Shown here: piece after piece, positions 11,813-22,792 of the stretch
Layout: each line of letters begins with the position of its first letter
How positions within the stretch are numbered: the stretch's first letter is position 1
NCBI RefSeq assembly: GCF_001632365.1
Contig: NW_024468572.1
Coordinates: forward strand, 90,655-154,654
Reading direction: 5' to 3'
DNA from: Laetiporus sulphureus 93-53
Taxonomy: Eukaryota; Basidiomycota; Agaricomycetes; Polyporales; Laetiporaceae
Length of the DNA: 64,000 nt
Position numbers and translations under genes: made by a program
Notes under the pieces: model-generated
The model's input: the letters and a program-made list of their open reading frames with translations, nothing else
The model's database searches: none
Told to the model about the DNA's origin: nothing

Positions 11813-13990
11813 TCACAGAGCTGTCGCAGAGCCGACCTTCGTGTGCATCTGCGGCTTCGAATTTTGTTCGACGGTGGGGTATTGGATGGCTACGATGTTC
11901 CAGTAGATGTCTTTTCCCGTGGACCCGAAGGTGAAGGAAGAGAGTAAGACAGCAAGGACGAGTCGTGAGTGTTCTGGCGTAGGCTCGTCGTCAATGTACA
12001 TACTCATTTCGAGTTCAGATAACTTGAAGCCACTGCAATAACTGTCAGCTACATGTTCGGATTGCACGCATATAGTGGAGACGTACATGCAGAGCCCGTC
12101 CTCCGCCAATAGAAGTCATCCTGCACCACAACAAATCAGGTCCTCTTCATGGAACACGGAGACCTAATGTACCAAGCTACCTACAAGTGCGAGTACACCT
12201 GTGCGTTCATGACCTTCGGGAGCTGCTTTAGCCAGCGCTCATGGTCAGGCTTCCACTCCGCTGCGTCGGGGCTCCAAATCTCCGGGTTGCGGTTGCATGC
12301 GAGGATGCTGATGCAGACAGCAGTGCCTGTCGACACCGGTATCTCGTTCATCATTGTACCATCACTGGCGCGAATGGGTTTTGACTCTTGAGAGAGGCGT
12401 GATTATGTCATCGCGCATATATGCAGAAGAAAATAAATGAGTCTAACGCGTTACTTTGGAGCGATGATGACAGACGAGTCGATAAAACTCACATTCGTAA
12501 AAGGAATGAAACCGGGGCACCTCTGTGATGCCGATTCGGTATGTCGGCCACTTCCTCGCAAAGGGGTGGATTCACAGTCTCAATAGTCTCCGGGCAGACA
12601 GCATCCAGGTGTGGCAGTTCTTCGAGCATATCATACGGGATCTCATCATTCTCGCGGCGCGCCTTTTGTATTTCCATGTGCTGCACCTCTGGATGTTTCG
12701 CGAGCATGTCTAAGATGCGTGCGAGTGCATTCGATGTCGTGTCCATACCGGCGAAGATGGATGTCCTCACATCCAATATGGTGTCAACTCCAGTGTGAAT
12801 TGTCGCTGGATGCAGTATCACCCACGACATCCGACCCGATAGCTCATTTTCAGGCAGTTTCTCTTCCTCAGAGGCAGATACGTTTGCTTGCACGGTCCAG
12901 ATAAGAGTTAACGATGGTCAATGCACATTTGAATGCTTACACGGCTTGCTGATGATCTCCTTCCCCTCGCCAATCTGGCGTATGACAGCCTCGTCTCCGC
13001 CCTCTAACGCTGCCGTTTTTCCTTCATGGATTCTGCGAGAATACTTGGAGATCGTATCGGAAATCTCACCGGCACGGCGAAGATATCTGTGGGGAAACAT
13101 CTTCACCAGGCATCGTCTGAATGCGGGCCTACCAATCTTCATGACGAATGGCAGTAGCGGATGAACGATACGGAGAGGGGCCAGCGTGGGCCTGGAATCT
13201 CTTTCACTGAGCCGTGCGGAGAGAAATATAGGAATGGGAAGAGCGCATATGATGCTGTTGATAGCATCGCTGAAGTCGTCGGCTGAGTCACTGGTTAGCG
13301 GGTCGAATGAGTATCCGAGTCCGGCCTGCCCAATGCTCAAGCCCGCCGCGTCCCATCCAGTCCAACATGTTGATCTCTTGTACACGTTCCTTGATATGCA
13401 AAGCAATAGCATCTTGTAGCTATCAGAGAATTCCGTCAGTTAGTTGTTCTCCGTGGACAACCTCAGATGACGCCCCTTATCAGTAATCTTAAATAAAACA
13501 GGGACTGTATGCCACGTGTTGGCGGTGGAGGACACGGAAGTGAGCAATCTACGCTGTTTGCGGTGGCGTTCGCCTAACATAATCCAAGGATTGTGTCAGA
13601 AGCTAAGATCAAGCTGGGGTCGCATTAATCTAGCGTTGAGGTTAGGACGTCACCCAGCAAGAGATGCATTGTCCTGCACGGAGTTCTATGCGAATCAGTT
13701 GCGCCGGATTAAAAGGCTCTACTAACTCGGGTGTTTCCTCATAGATATACTGGTCTTTGACGACGACGCTGGACAGCGCGAGTGGGTCAAACACGAACAA
13801 GAGCTTTTTCTAGAAAATTGGATATCAGCATTGCTTGGAGGTTGAGATAGACAGTCATATTATACCCCAAGAGGACCGTTGAGCTTGACGACCGAGCCAT
13901 ACTTCTCACCGATCTCCCGCTGGAAGTCCCAGCCCTTCCAATCGAAGAACTTCATAAAGTTGCCTACATATGACATCATGTCAATGGTCC
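11813..13990 (-). pseudogene. Decayed cytochrome P450 monooxygenase
   Basis: Fungal microsomal P450, recognised piecewise in the right order on the minus strand. The proximal N-terminal part is at about 13976-13862 (FFDWKGWDFQREIGEKYGS), then 13810 downward (LLFVFDPLALSSVVVKDQ). The B'-G region is at about 13412-12955 (IGQAGLGYSFDPL, PLLPFVMKIG). The I helix is at 12760-12740 (IFAGMDTTSNALARIL, the A-G-x-D-T-T oxygen-binding motif). The K helix is near 12590, the meander at 12390-12180 (NRNPEIWSPDAAEWKP) and the heme loop at 12115-12085, followed by the tail (LLSSFTFGSTGKDIYWNI). Lesions: a 2-base loss near 13335 puts the NMLDWMGRGGLE and IGQAGLGYSF blocks in different frames; the K-helix ExxR reads ETIE, so its arginine is lost; a 1-base gain at 12091-12097 separates SIGGGRA from the CIGFKLSELE block holding the heme-ligating cysteine. 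The membrane anchor was not found. It is unlikely to make a working enzyme. Confidence 0.82.
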
Positions 13991-14043
13991 CGACCTTTTC
14001 ACGCTTCTGCACATCAAGAAACCAATCGCATGCACGTCCGTTT

Positions 14044-14238
14044 GTAAGTCACAATTCGATGGACGTCCCTCAGTCGTTGCTGATGCCGTTCCCTGAGCAG
14101 GCGCGCGTCGTGGGCCTGCCCCGTAAACTCGCATGCGCTGAGCTCTGTTTCAGCTCTGACGCGGACAGCAAGCTCGCCAATGACCTTGCCAGAAGCCAAC
14201 TTCGCAGAACACTCGCTCGCTGCTTACATTCGTGGACA
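14044..14238. repeat. Upstream module A, copy 1
   Basis: A block of about 195 bp (first bases gtaagtcacaat) that recurs at 18205-18400 and, more diverged, at 22030-22215. It always lies in the same orientation a few hundred bp upstream of one of the three tandem F-box genes. Here it also abuts the 5' side of the P450 pseudogene. Its minus strand has a short open frame that is not conserved in frame between copies, so I read it as non-coding or as a gene relic. Confidence 0.6.
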
Positions 14239-14320
14239 TAAGGATCGGAGCAGTCCTTGCTCGTGGCCTCGCCTCAAGTCACCAATGACAGGCGGCCAGG
14301 CGTTCTGGATGGATGAAGAA

Positions 14321-15007
14321 ATATATTGAAAGGAATGCCAATGGAGAGGAGGCTGAGGGATGCGATACAGCGGAGAGAGTGGAGTCAATAGATATAATTG
14401 AGAGTCATGCGAATCGGCGCGTACTGCATACCACCCATGCACGGACGGCAGAGCCTCACGCGGTCGAGCGGTCACGAGAATGGCAGTCACCGTATGCCCG
14501 CAACGGACGATGCTCATAGCTGTTTGAGCTAGTCGACCGCCCGATGTGGAACGCTTACGGCCAGTGAAGCTTGAAGATAAAACTCACTAACGAGACGCAC
14601 CCTCCACGGAACAGCAATATCGCTCACCATCCTGCTCGCTACTGACCGACTTCGTGGTCATTTATGTGGGTACGGTGAGATGGCGGGTTTGCGATGGGTC
14701 GCTCTCGTAACCGGGCTTGCCATGGACTCACAGACGGGGTCGTGCATTGGAGTCGAGCGAGCGCATCATGCGAGCGGAGAGTTGTACAAACAGAAAGCAC
14801 AAGGTGCATAACGTACGATGAGTGGTGGGGTCAATTGCGCGAGGCGGCACAGAGTGAGAGAGTGACACGCCACGACGGTGACAGTTAACAACAATTTCAC
14901 TTCATTTATATCGTAGTAGCCACGACGCCACATTCTGTCCTTGCCTGCTCCTGCCACCTCAACTCTCCTCGTAGAACACTGCCGTCGCAACGTCAACTTG
15001 ACCGACA
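14321..15007. repeat. Upstream module B (promoter/5' UTR) of F-box copy 1
   Basis: The presumed promoter and 5' leader of the first tandem F-box gene, shared in part with the regions before the other two copies. Shared landmarks are atatattg near the left end, a block around 14630-14700 (ctgctcgctac ... ttgcgatggg) and the last 85 bp before the ATG (cgccacattctgtccttgcc). Its first roughly 110 bp match 22220-22330 almost base for base. Confidence 0.65.
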
Positions 15008-16812
15008 ATGTCACATCAGGAAGGTAATGAAAAGACACCTTCGCTCGAGCAATTGAGTACGTTGGACTTGATCAAGCACAAACAAAGTGACGCTCGCGAA
15101 CGGTGCGTCCTTGCCCGCCCTGACCGTATCATTGTTCATACTGATCTTGACCTCGTTGCGTTCAGCACAGTTCAAGTCAGTAATTTTTGCTTCCAATCTA
15201 GCTCAGCAGATGATATAATGGCATATAGCTCAAGCATCTTGAGGGGCTGGTTAGCGCTGGGCGGCGCGACCTGAATGCTCGCATTGCGATCAACCGTCTT
15301 CCTGCCGAAGTGCTCCGCGAGATATTCGTGACGACCTGCACTGTCAAGTTGGCTAAACGCGAATTCTTTTTCTCATACTATCGATGCAACCACATAATCA
15401 CCGTCTGGAACCCAACTTGGATTGACACGGGCATAGCAGTCCGTCTCATGCTCGTCTGCCATCATTGGAAAGAGATCGCGTTGGGGATCCAGGAGCTCTG
15501 GAATTGCATTGGAACATATTGGAAAGATAAAGATCATATCTTGCTGGAGAGGCCCGGGAGAGGCCCGCTCAAGGTGTTGGCTCGCGGCAAATTGGAACCC
15601 TCTTGTGCTGTTGCACACGCTCTCCAAAATGTGGAGCATTCGTCCCGAATCCAAGAGTTGTACTGGATATGGCCCTTAGCACGTGAGAACAGAGAATGTC
15701 TTGGAATGCCAGCACCCTCGCTGAGATCTCTTGCGTTGCAAAACTGGAGTATGCCAGATGGATCACTCAAACTCTTCGACAACCACACCCCGTGTCTGGA
15801 ACGCCTGTCACTATCAGATGTGAATTGGCTGCCCAGCAATGCATTCGCCAAACTGACATTTTTGGCTCTCGACCATTGCAATGTACCTAAAGCTCCCATC
15901 AGATTACGCAGCTTGCTTGCTGGAACACCAACCCTAGTCGATCTCATCCTGCGAGATGTGGCTGATGTTCGCGGCCACAAGCATGTCCGAGTAGAAATTG
16001 AGCCTGCGGACATGAAGCCTGTATCGCTCGCTCGGTTGCGCCGGTTGCTGATTGAATATATGTGGGCCGATGACATCGATTATGCCTTCTGGGATGCTCA
16101 GCTAAATGAAGACGTGTCCGTCTCGATCAAACGTGAAAAAAGGGACGATGATGATCTGCGACTTTTAAAATTGATATCCACTTGGTCGTTGAATGCCCTG
16201 AGGCAACCCAAAGAACTGCGTTTCCAGCCGCACGTCGCCATCGTCGCTGGAGCCTCTTCTGGTCTCCGTTTCGAGGTCGATAAAAGCATGACCCTCGAGG
16301 ATTGGACCACATTCAACTGGCCACGGATCCTTTCCCTTTCCAGCATTTCTCATCTGTGCACGCTTGAGCGGGTTGCATGCAGGCCGCCCGGTCTTGAACG
16401 TGTCCGCAACCTTCTTAGGCAGATGACCGCGCTTCAGACACTGTCTGTAAACATTGAGGGCCTGACGAAGATTGTCGATGCACTCACGCTGTTCCGAGAC
16501 CCCACCGACCCGCCTCTCTGTCCCGCATTGACCACGCTGCGTATCGCCATCCCGGATGATAGTGATTGTGACATCATCCTAGACTGGGTCCTCCCGCACC
16601 GTGCGCAGCTTGGCGTAAAACACCTTTATGTCGGGCTGATCGATGATGATCCGAATGAACGCTGGAGACCTCGCCAAGCCGTGGAGGACCAACTGCATGG
16701 CAACTTCGATTCGGTGAATTTCGAGACGCTGTTGTATTACGAGGCATACGGCATTACTTTGCCGCTGGTTTGCAATGAGGAGGCGCATGCTTTGTGGCCG
16801 CCCTGGCTTTAG
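15008..16812 (+). CDS. F-box/LRR-like protein, tandem copy 1, 583 aa
   Basis: Likely SCF ubiquitin-ligase receptor of a lineage-expanded agaricomycete family. Two exons, 15008-15175 and 15229-16812; the intron (gtcagt...atatag) is at the same place and phase in all three tandem copies. A short N-terminal segment with possible helices (SLEQLSTLDLIK) leads into the F-box-like motif INRLPAEVLREIFVTT. It is followed by NPTWIDTGIAVRLMLVCHHWKEIALGIQELWNCI, shown here only as a stretch with V-C-xx-W-xx-IA and the LW that typify the end of this F-box. The C-terminal 400 residues carry leucine-rich-like strands (PSLRSLALQNW, PCLERLSLSDV, LTFLALDHCNV). Compared with copies 2 and 3 it lacks seven codons just before GRRDLNAR. 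The final PLVCNEEAHALWPPWL is conserved in all copies. No membrane segment; substrate unknown. Confidence 0.82.
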
Positions 16813-18204
16813 ATGTTGTGTAGATGAGAAATGACATGGATTGCAGTGAGACCAAACGTACGTTCATGCCATCAGGACAATTCTCGTCTCGTTCACTCAT
16901 CGCTGGTTACCAGTTATTCCGACGCTCGCAGAGAGGGCACGTTTCAGAGAGAGAAAAAAATACGTTTTTTGTGCTACAGTACATGTCAACTCTTGTGAAA
17001 GCGAATGCAGGCCTCGAACTGAGAAGTCGTGAATGTCGTGACTCGTGACTACGTGCCAGCCCTCCACAGTGACATCCACTCAGTCACTGTCCATGTATGA
17101 TACCGTCCATGACATTCGTGGCTGCGATGGGCTTGCCTCGCGATGTCTGATTCACTCATGCAGTTCACTGACCTGCCAAACTTGTCCAGGCTGGAGCGGC
17201 AGTTTTGGAGGACGTACGCATCATCCATGCACTGCGCGAACTCACCGTTCATACACGCCTATTCGTTATCTGTAGGTGGTATTCCCTCAGTATCTTCGTG
17301 TGAATAAGCAAAGTGAATGGCAGCTCATCGGTGAAGCTCGACCTCTTCTTGAGCAAGGTGAACTCGGCGTCCTGCTGCCGCACCTGCTGTCTGTTCGTGA
17401 GGAGTTGCTGTTGAGTATCGCAGACGTGGCGCTTGCACTCACACTCGTCGTTGCAGCTGAGAACGTAGTAGCCGAGGTTGATGCGACCGCCATGGGCGAC
17501 GACGTGCTTCAAGAGTTGCTGCCCATATTACGCCACCCATCGCGGCGGTAGCTGGAATCCAGCTTTGACTCAGTCAAGCAGGTGATCGACATTCTGGTAT
17601 TGTTCGTAAGTGAGAGTGCATGGCAACTTGGGCCAGAGCTACAGCTTAGGAGAACACATGCATCTTGCCATTCAAGATGCAGGCGTTCTTGCCTTCTACA
17701 GAGAAGACATGCATCAACATACCGGCTGCAGGCTGGTGAAGTGCTGCGGTGCACTCGATCATCTCTGAGTGTTCTGCCCAATCAATCAGTCACTTGCACT
17801 CGCATCATCTGTTTTCACAGGGACGCGCTCGCTCCAATCTATTCCCCAACATGCTATCTCGCGCGAAGGATTTGCACTCGGCTCCTGTGAGAGCATCATA
17901 CCATCACACGCCCTCGAGTCTTTAGCTCTCGACGTACGGCGACCGACGGGTGCATTTCCCAGCCCAACGCGCACACCGTACCTTTCTCGCTTTCCAATGA
18001 CCGCTCTCGCCTTTACACAACTCCCCACAGAGCCTAGCCCACACCCTCCGGACTATGCGATCATTAGACGCACCCGTGCTGGACCATACGCATCGCATGT
18101 CCACTTTGGGGCCCTAACCCAGGCGGAAGAACTCATCCCGACGTGATATGTCCCACACGCGCGAACTGTACATCACGAAACCGATTGCATAGACGTTACC
18201 GTCT
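16813..18204. other. Intergenic between F-box copies 1 and 2
   Basis: About 1.4 kb. Short open frames on both strands (up to about 125 codons) lack recognisable motifs and consistent introns. The right part (17.8-18.2 kb) takes the position that holds the P450 pseudogene left of copy 1, but I find no P450 motifs there. Confidence 0.4.
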
Positions 18205-18400
18205 GTAAGTCACAATCCGAGGGACGTACCTCGCTCATCGCTGATGCCGTTCCTCGAGCAGACGCGCACCCTGGGCCTGCCCTGTCAAGTCGCATGCGCT
18301 GAAGCTTTGCCCCAGCTCTGACGGGGATACCAAGCTTACCGACAACCCTGCCGTACGCCAGCTTCGCAGAACATTCGCTTGTTGCTTACATTCGTGGAGG
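18205..18400. repeat. Upstream module A, copy 2
   Basis: Clearly homologous to 14044-14238 over its full length (gtaagtcacaat, gctgatgccgttcc, gggcctgcc, cgcatgcgctga and ttacattcgtgga are shared in order), with scattered substitutions and small indels. It lies about 700 bp upstream of F-box copy 2. Confidence 0.6.
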
Positions 18401-18479
18401 TAGAATCGGGCCGGTGCTTGCTCGTGGTTTCACTCACGTCATCGTTGAGACGCGGCCAAGAATCCTAGACATGCAAAGA

Positions 18480-19111
18480 GATATATTGGACTCATGCGGG
18501 GTAGCAGGCTGAGGGATACAGTAGCGCGGAGAGAACGAAATGATTGAACGATACTTGAGAACTCGGCGTGCACCGCGCACCACTCACCTCGCGAGACTGC
18601 CAGTACATGTGCAGGACCGAGAGTACGGGCGCGAGATCAAAGCCTTTTTTAAACCCACAATCGGACGACGGTGACGGCCTTTTGTGCTAGTCGCTGGCTG
18701 ACACGGCACGCGACGGCTAGTGAAGGTTGAAGATGATAATAAAACGCGTCAGTGATATGCGCTCTCCACTGCATAGCAGTACCGCTCACCGTCCTGTTCG
18801 CTACCGACCGAGTCGACGGTTGAATCATCGCGATGCATGTGAGTACAGCGAGACGGCGGGGTTGCGATGGGCTACTCTCTTGAGCGGGCTTGTTACGGAG
18901 GAGCAGGCTGGTGGTGAGGTGCATTAGAGTCGAGCGAGCATGCTGAGGCGAGTGTACAGACAGAAAGCGCAACAGAGCGAGGGAAAGGTTTGATTCGGAT
19001 GCGCTACGGCGCGCGACCCGTGACAACGCCACATCATGTCACAACGCCACATTCTCTCCAGAACGTTACTACCAGAACGTTACTGCCATCGCAAAGTCAA
19101 CTTGACCGACG
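18480..19111. repeat. Upstream module B of F-box copy 2
   Basis: A diverged homologue of 14321-15007. It keeps the agatatattg start, the gctgagggat piece, the block around 18800-18870 (ctgttcgctac ... ttgcgatggg) and the last bases before the ATG (cttgaccgacgatg). It is more diverged than the module of copy 1 is from that of copy 3. Confidence 0.55.
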
Positions 19112-20941
19112 ATGTCACGTCAGGAAGATGGTGGAAAATCACCTTCGCTCCAAGAATTGAGTACGTTGGACCTGATCAAGATACTGTCTTCCAAGCTCGA
19201 ACAAAGTGACGCTCACGAACGGTGCGTTCCTGCCCACCGTCCTGGCCATATCATTATTCATACTGATCTTGACCTCATCGCGTTCAGCATACTTTATGTC
19301 AGTAGCATCTGCTTCCAATCTAGCTCAACAGACTGATATAACAGCATACAGCTCAAGAATCTTGAGGGGCTGATCAAGGCAGCCGAGACTACGGTTCAAG
19401 CTGGGCGGCGCGACCTGAATGCCCGCGTCGCGATCAACCATCTTCCTGCCGAAGTACTCCAGGAGATATTCGTGACCACTTGCACCGTCAAGCTAGCTGA
19501 ATACAGATCTAAACACTATCGGTGCAACGACGTAACGACCATATGGAACCCAACTTGGATTGAAAAGGGCAGAGCAGTCAGTCTTATGCTTGTCTGCTAT
19601 CATTGGAAAGAGATCGCCTTGGGGGTCCGGGAGCTCTGGAATGGCATTGAAACATATTGGGAATGTGAAGATCGTATCTTGCTGGAGATGTCCGGCCGAG
19701 GTCCGCTCAAGGTGCTGGCTTGCGATGAATTGGAACCCTCTTGTGCTGTTATGCATGCTCTCCAAAAGATGGAGCATTCATCCCGAATCCAAGAGTTGTA
19801 CTGGATAACGCCCTCAGAGAATGACGAAGAATACCTTCGAAAATGTCTTCGAATGCCAGCGCCCTCGCTGAGGTCTCTTGCGTTGCAAGGTGACTGGAGT
19901 GCCACGCCAGATGGATCACTCAAGCTCTTCGACAACCACACCCCGTGTCTGGAACACCTGTCACTATCAAATGTGAATTGGCTGCCCAGCAATGCGTTCG
20001 TCAAACTGACATTCTTGGCTATCGATCAATGCTTTGTACCCAAAGCTCCGATCAAATTACGCAGCTTGCTGTCTGGAACACCAAACCTAGTCGATCTCAT
20101 CCTGCGCGGTGTGGCTGACAGTAGCTACCCGCACGTTCGAGTGGAAATTGGGGCTGCGGGCATGAAGCCGGTGTCGTTAACTCGGTTGCGCCGGTTACTG
20201 ATCGCGGACATGCGGGCCGATGATATCGACTACGTCTTCCGGGACGCTCGCCTTAACGAAGACCTGTCCATTTCAATCAAAGATGTGAAAGGGCGTGATG
20301 ATGAGCAGCGACTTTTCGAAGTGGTATCCAATTGGTCGTTGAATGCCCTGAAGCATCCCAAAGGACTGCATTTCCAGCAGCACGTCGCCATCGTCACTGG
20401 AGCCTCTTCTGGTCTCCGTTTTGAGTGGGGGAGGCATCGCCGCGAGGGTTGGACCAAATTCGACTGGTCACGGATCCTTCCCCTTTCCAGCATCTCGCAC
20501 TTGTGCATATTCGAGTTGGACGCATGCAATCAAGTCCGCAACCTTCTTAGGCAGATGACCGCAGTTGAGACATTGTTCGTCAAGATCAAGAGCCTGACGA
20601 AGATCATTGATGCACTCACATTCTTCCGAGACCCGACAGACCCGCCTCTCTGTCCCGCACTGACTACGCTGCGTATCGCCATCCGGAAAGATAGTGACTG
20701 TGACATCATCATGAGCTCAGTCGTCCCGCATCGTGCGCAGTTTGGCGTAAGACACCTGTATGTCGAACTGGTCAATCCTGAGAATGGGCACTGGACACCT
20801 CGTCAAACTGTGAAGCACCGGCTGCAAGGCGCTTTCAAGTCGGTGAATTTTGAGACGTCGTTTTACGATAAGGCGTACGGCATTACTTTGCCGCTGGTTT
20901 GCGATGAGGAGGCGCATGCTTTGTGGCCTCCCTGGCTTTAA
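19112..20941 (+). CDS. F-box/LRR-like protein, tandem copy 2, 591 aa
   Basis: Paralogue of the genes at 15.0 and 25.7 kb, with the same likely role as an SCF receptor. Exons 19112-19297 and 19352-20941; the intron begins gtcagt and ends atacag, phase 0. The N-terminal segment (LQELSTLDLIKILSSKLEQ) continues after the intron as LKNLEGLIKAAETTVQ, compatible with a short helical or coiled segment. Then come the F-box-like motif INHLPAEVLQEIFVTT and the leucine-rich C-terminal part. Differences from copy 3 include an insertion in the middle (PSENDEEYLRKCLR) and loss of several residues around CNQVRNLLRQ. The shared terminus PLVCDEEAHALWPPWL ends at TAA. No frame damage is seen, so I consider it intact. 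Whether the three copies differ in target is not visible from sequence. Confidence 0.82.
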
Positions 20942-21256
20942 CATTATGCAGACGAGAGACGACACTGATACGTTCCGGCCTCCCGAGGGGCGGATGAAGC
21001 ACTGGCCTGTAAGTGTAATGACCGATTGCCATTATTCACGCAGATGTATTGCTCTCATGATCGTACGAATGATATATGGATATCATGTAGACAATGCTCT
21101 CGTATTGCGCACGGTAGCAATATTCTCCTCGGCGATTCTCAGACATGACCAGCATACGAGGAGAAAGTTCAATGATGCCATAGATTGTGATGCTGATGCT
21201 ATAGAACAACCACTATTCCGGGGATCCTGAACTAGCCAGGCATCTCAAACGTAACG
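20942..21256. other. 3' flank of F-box copy 2, nothing recognised
   Basis: About 315 bp. Its first 60 bp (gttccggcctcccgagg) are shared with the 3' flank of copy 3 near 27545, so the duplication unit extends past the stop codon. No gene seen. Confidence 0.45.
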
Positions 21257-21480
21257 TCATCTCTTATGCACGCGTGTGTGTAGGTTGTCCTGTCTGCTGA
21301 AGGTCTTCTCATAGTCCGAATATGGATATTTATATGCTGTATACGAGTGAGGACGTGCAGTGTCTATGATTGGAGAGACATACATTTCTCGTGAGTGTGA
21401 ATGCTTCTCATGTGCCTCTTGAGATGCTCGCCTCCGTAAGAACTTGCCGCACACGTCGCATTTGTACTCTCAGGACCCGT
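21257..21480 (-). pseudogene. Relic C2H2 zinc-finger gene, 3' end
   Basis: On the minus strand two fingers of the fungal stress-regulator type can be recognised. Finger 1 reads KCDVCGKFLRR, and then, only after a one-base frame change near 21428, EHLKRHMRSIHTHE. Finger 2 keeps the EKTFSRQDNL core and ends RVHKR, but tyrosines stand where its two cysteines should be (TAT where TGT would be expected) and residues before the last histidine are missing. The frame ends at 21257. Upstream, on the same strand, an open frame at 22177-21608 could be the remains of the N-terminal part, but I cannot prove it. It cannot encode two zinc-binding fingers as it stands. Confidence 0.6.
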
Positions 21481-22029
21481 GCGATCACTAAACGCAGCTG
21501 CGCTGGACTGCATCGCATGCCCACCTTTGAGTCCTGCTAACGGATGTCCTCAGCATCTTTCTATCAGGATGGCTGTGAGTGCTCCCAACCGCACACAGGT
21601 CCTTCCGTCATGTATATCGAGCAATCGTTCTCCTGTAGCACGTCACGCACGCCACGAATGTACCGGCTCCTCCAAGACTTCTTCTGCCGGCACTTCCAGC
21701 CCCGTCGCCCTTTCGATCACCGCCTTCGCTCTTTTGAAGCGTGCGGCAGCCCTTGCGCAGTGTCAACGCACCATCATCAGGCACGCGCCGCACCTGCGTC
21801 TGTGCGAAGGTCGCTGACACGTTCGGATCGATTCTCGCAGAAGTAAATTCGACCTTCTCCGGATCAGGTACGACGGTCGACTTTGCGAGATGCACCTTGT
21901 CTGGAGATGTATATGCGGTCCTTATCAGAACAGGCATGAACCCGTTCCAAAAAGCACACGACCACTGCCAGGACGAAGGGCTCATTCGGACATTGGTATA
22001 TCCCGTGCGAGCGAACTCCGTGTTACGAA
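21481..22029. other. Region upstream of the zinc-finger relic
   Basis: It contains part of a 189-codon minus-strand open frame (22177-21608) with protein-like stretches (PDPEKVEFTSARIDPN) and, in another frame, KAVIERATGLEVPAEEV. No family was recognised. It may be decayed coding sequence of the zinc-finger gene, whose fingers lie just downstream on the same strand. Confidence 0.35.
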
Positions 22030-22215
22030 GCGAAGCGCATGGCCGAACGTCCCTCGCTCGTCGCTGACGCCGTTCCCCGAGCGGACGCACATCACATACC
22101 TGCCCTGTTGAGTCGCGCGCGCTGAAGCTCTGCCCGAGCTCTGACACGAACACCAAGCTCGCTGACCACCCTCGCATGATCAGCTTCGCACAACAATCGC
22201 TCGCTGCTCACATTA
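22030..22215. repeat. Upstream module A, copy 3
   Basis: Homologous to 14044-14238 and 18205-18400 but more diverged. It shares gacgccgttcc, the cctgcc...agtcgc segment, gctgaagctctg and the ending gctcgctgctcacatt. It is placed directly left of module B, as in the other units. Confidence 0.5.
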
Positions 22216-22219
22216 GTAG

Positions 22220-22775
22220 ATATATTGAAAGGAATGCCAATGGAGAGGAGGCTGAGGGATGCGATACAGCGGAGAGAGTGGAGTCAATAGATATAATTGA
22301 GAGTCATACGAATCGGCGCGTACTGCATACCGCCCATGCACGGGTGGGAAAGCCTCGAGCGGTCGAGCGGTCGCCAGAGTACGAATCACCACATGCCCGC
22401 AACGGGACGACGCTGGGAGCCGTTTGAGTTAGTCGACCACCTGATACGGAACGCGTACGACCGGTGAAGCTTGAAAGATGATAATAAAACTCACCATCGA
22501 GACGCACTCTCCATCGCAAAACAAGATCATGAACCATCCTGCTCGCTACGAGCCAACTCGATAACTCGGTCGTCGTCATTTATGTGAGTATGGTGAGACG
22601 GCAAGGTTGCGATGGGCCGCTGCTCTCATAATCGGGCTTGTCATGGACGCACAGACGGGCGGAGTCGCGCATTGGAGTTGAGCGAGTGCATCATGCGAGC
22701 AGAGGTTGTGTACAGAAATAAATTTCAGGGCGCATAGCGTACGACAGCATCAGCTGCGCGAGACGGCGCCCACAG
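22220..22775. repeat. Upstream module B of F-box copy 3, left part
   Basis: The first roughly 87 bp are identical to 14321-14407, and the next 25 bp carry only one or two changes. The remainder keeps the block around 22530-22620 (ctgctcgctac ... ttgcgatgggc). The module breaks off near 22775 and resumes at 25583, so a segment of about 2.8 kb has been inserted between the two parts. Confidence 0.65.
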
Positions 22776-22792
22776 TGCACGGGCCGCCCGCG

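Noticed and set aside
14044..14199. Module A as a conserved small protein on the minus strand
   Set aside because: The open frame in copy 1 is not kept in the same frame in copies 2 and 3 because of indels.
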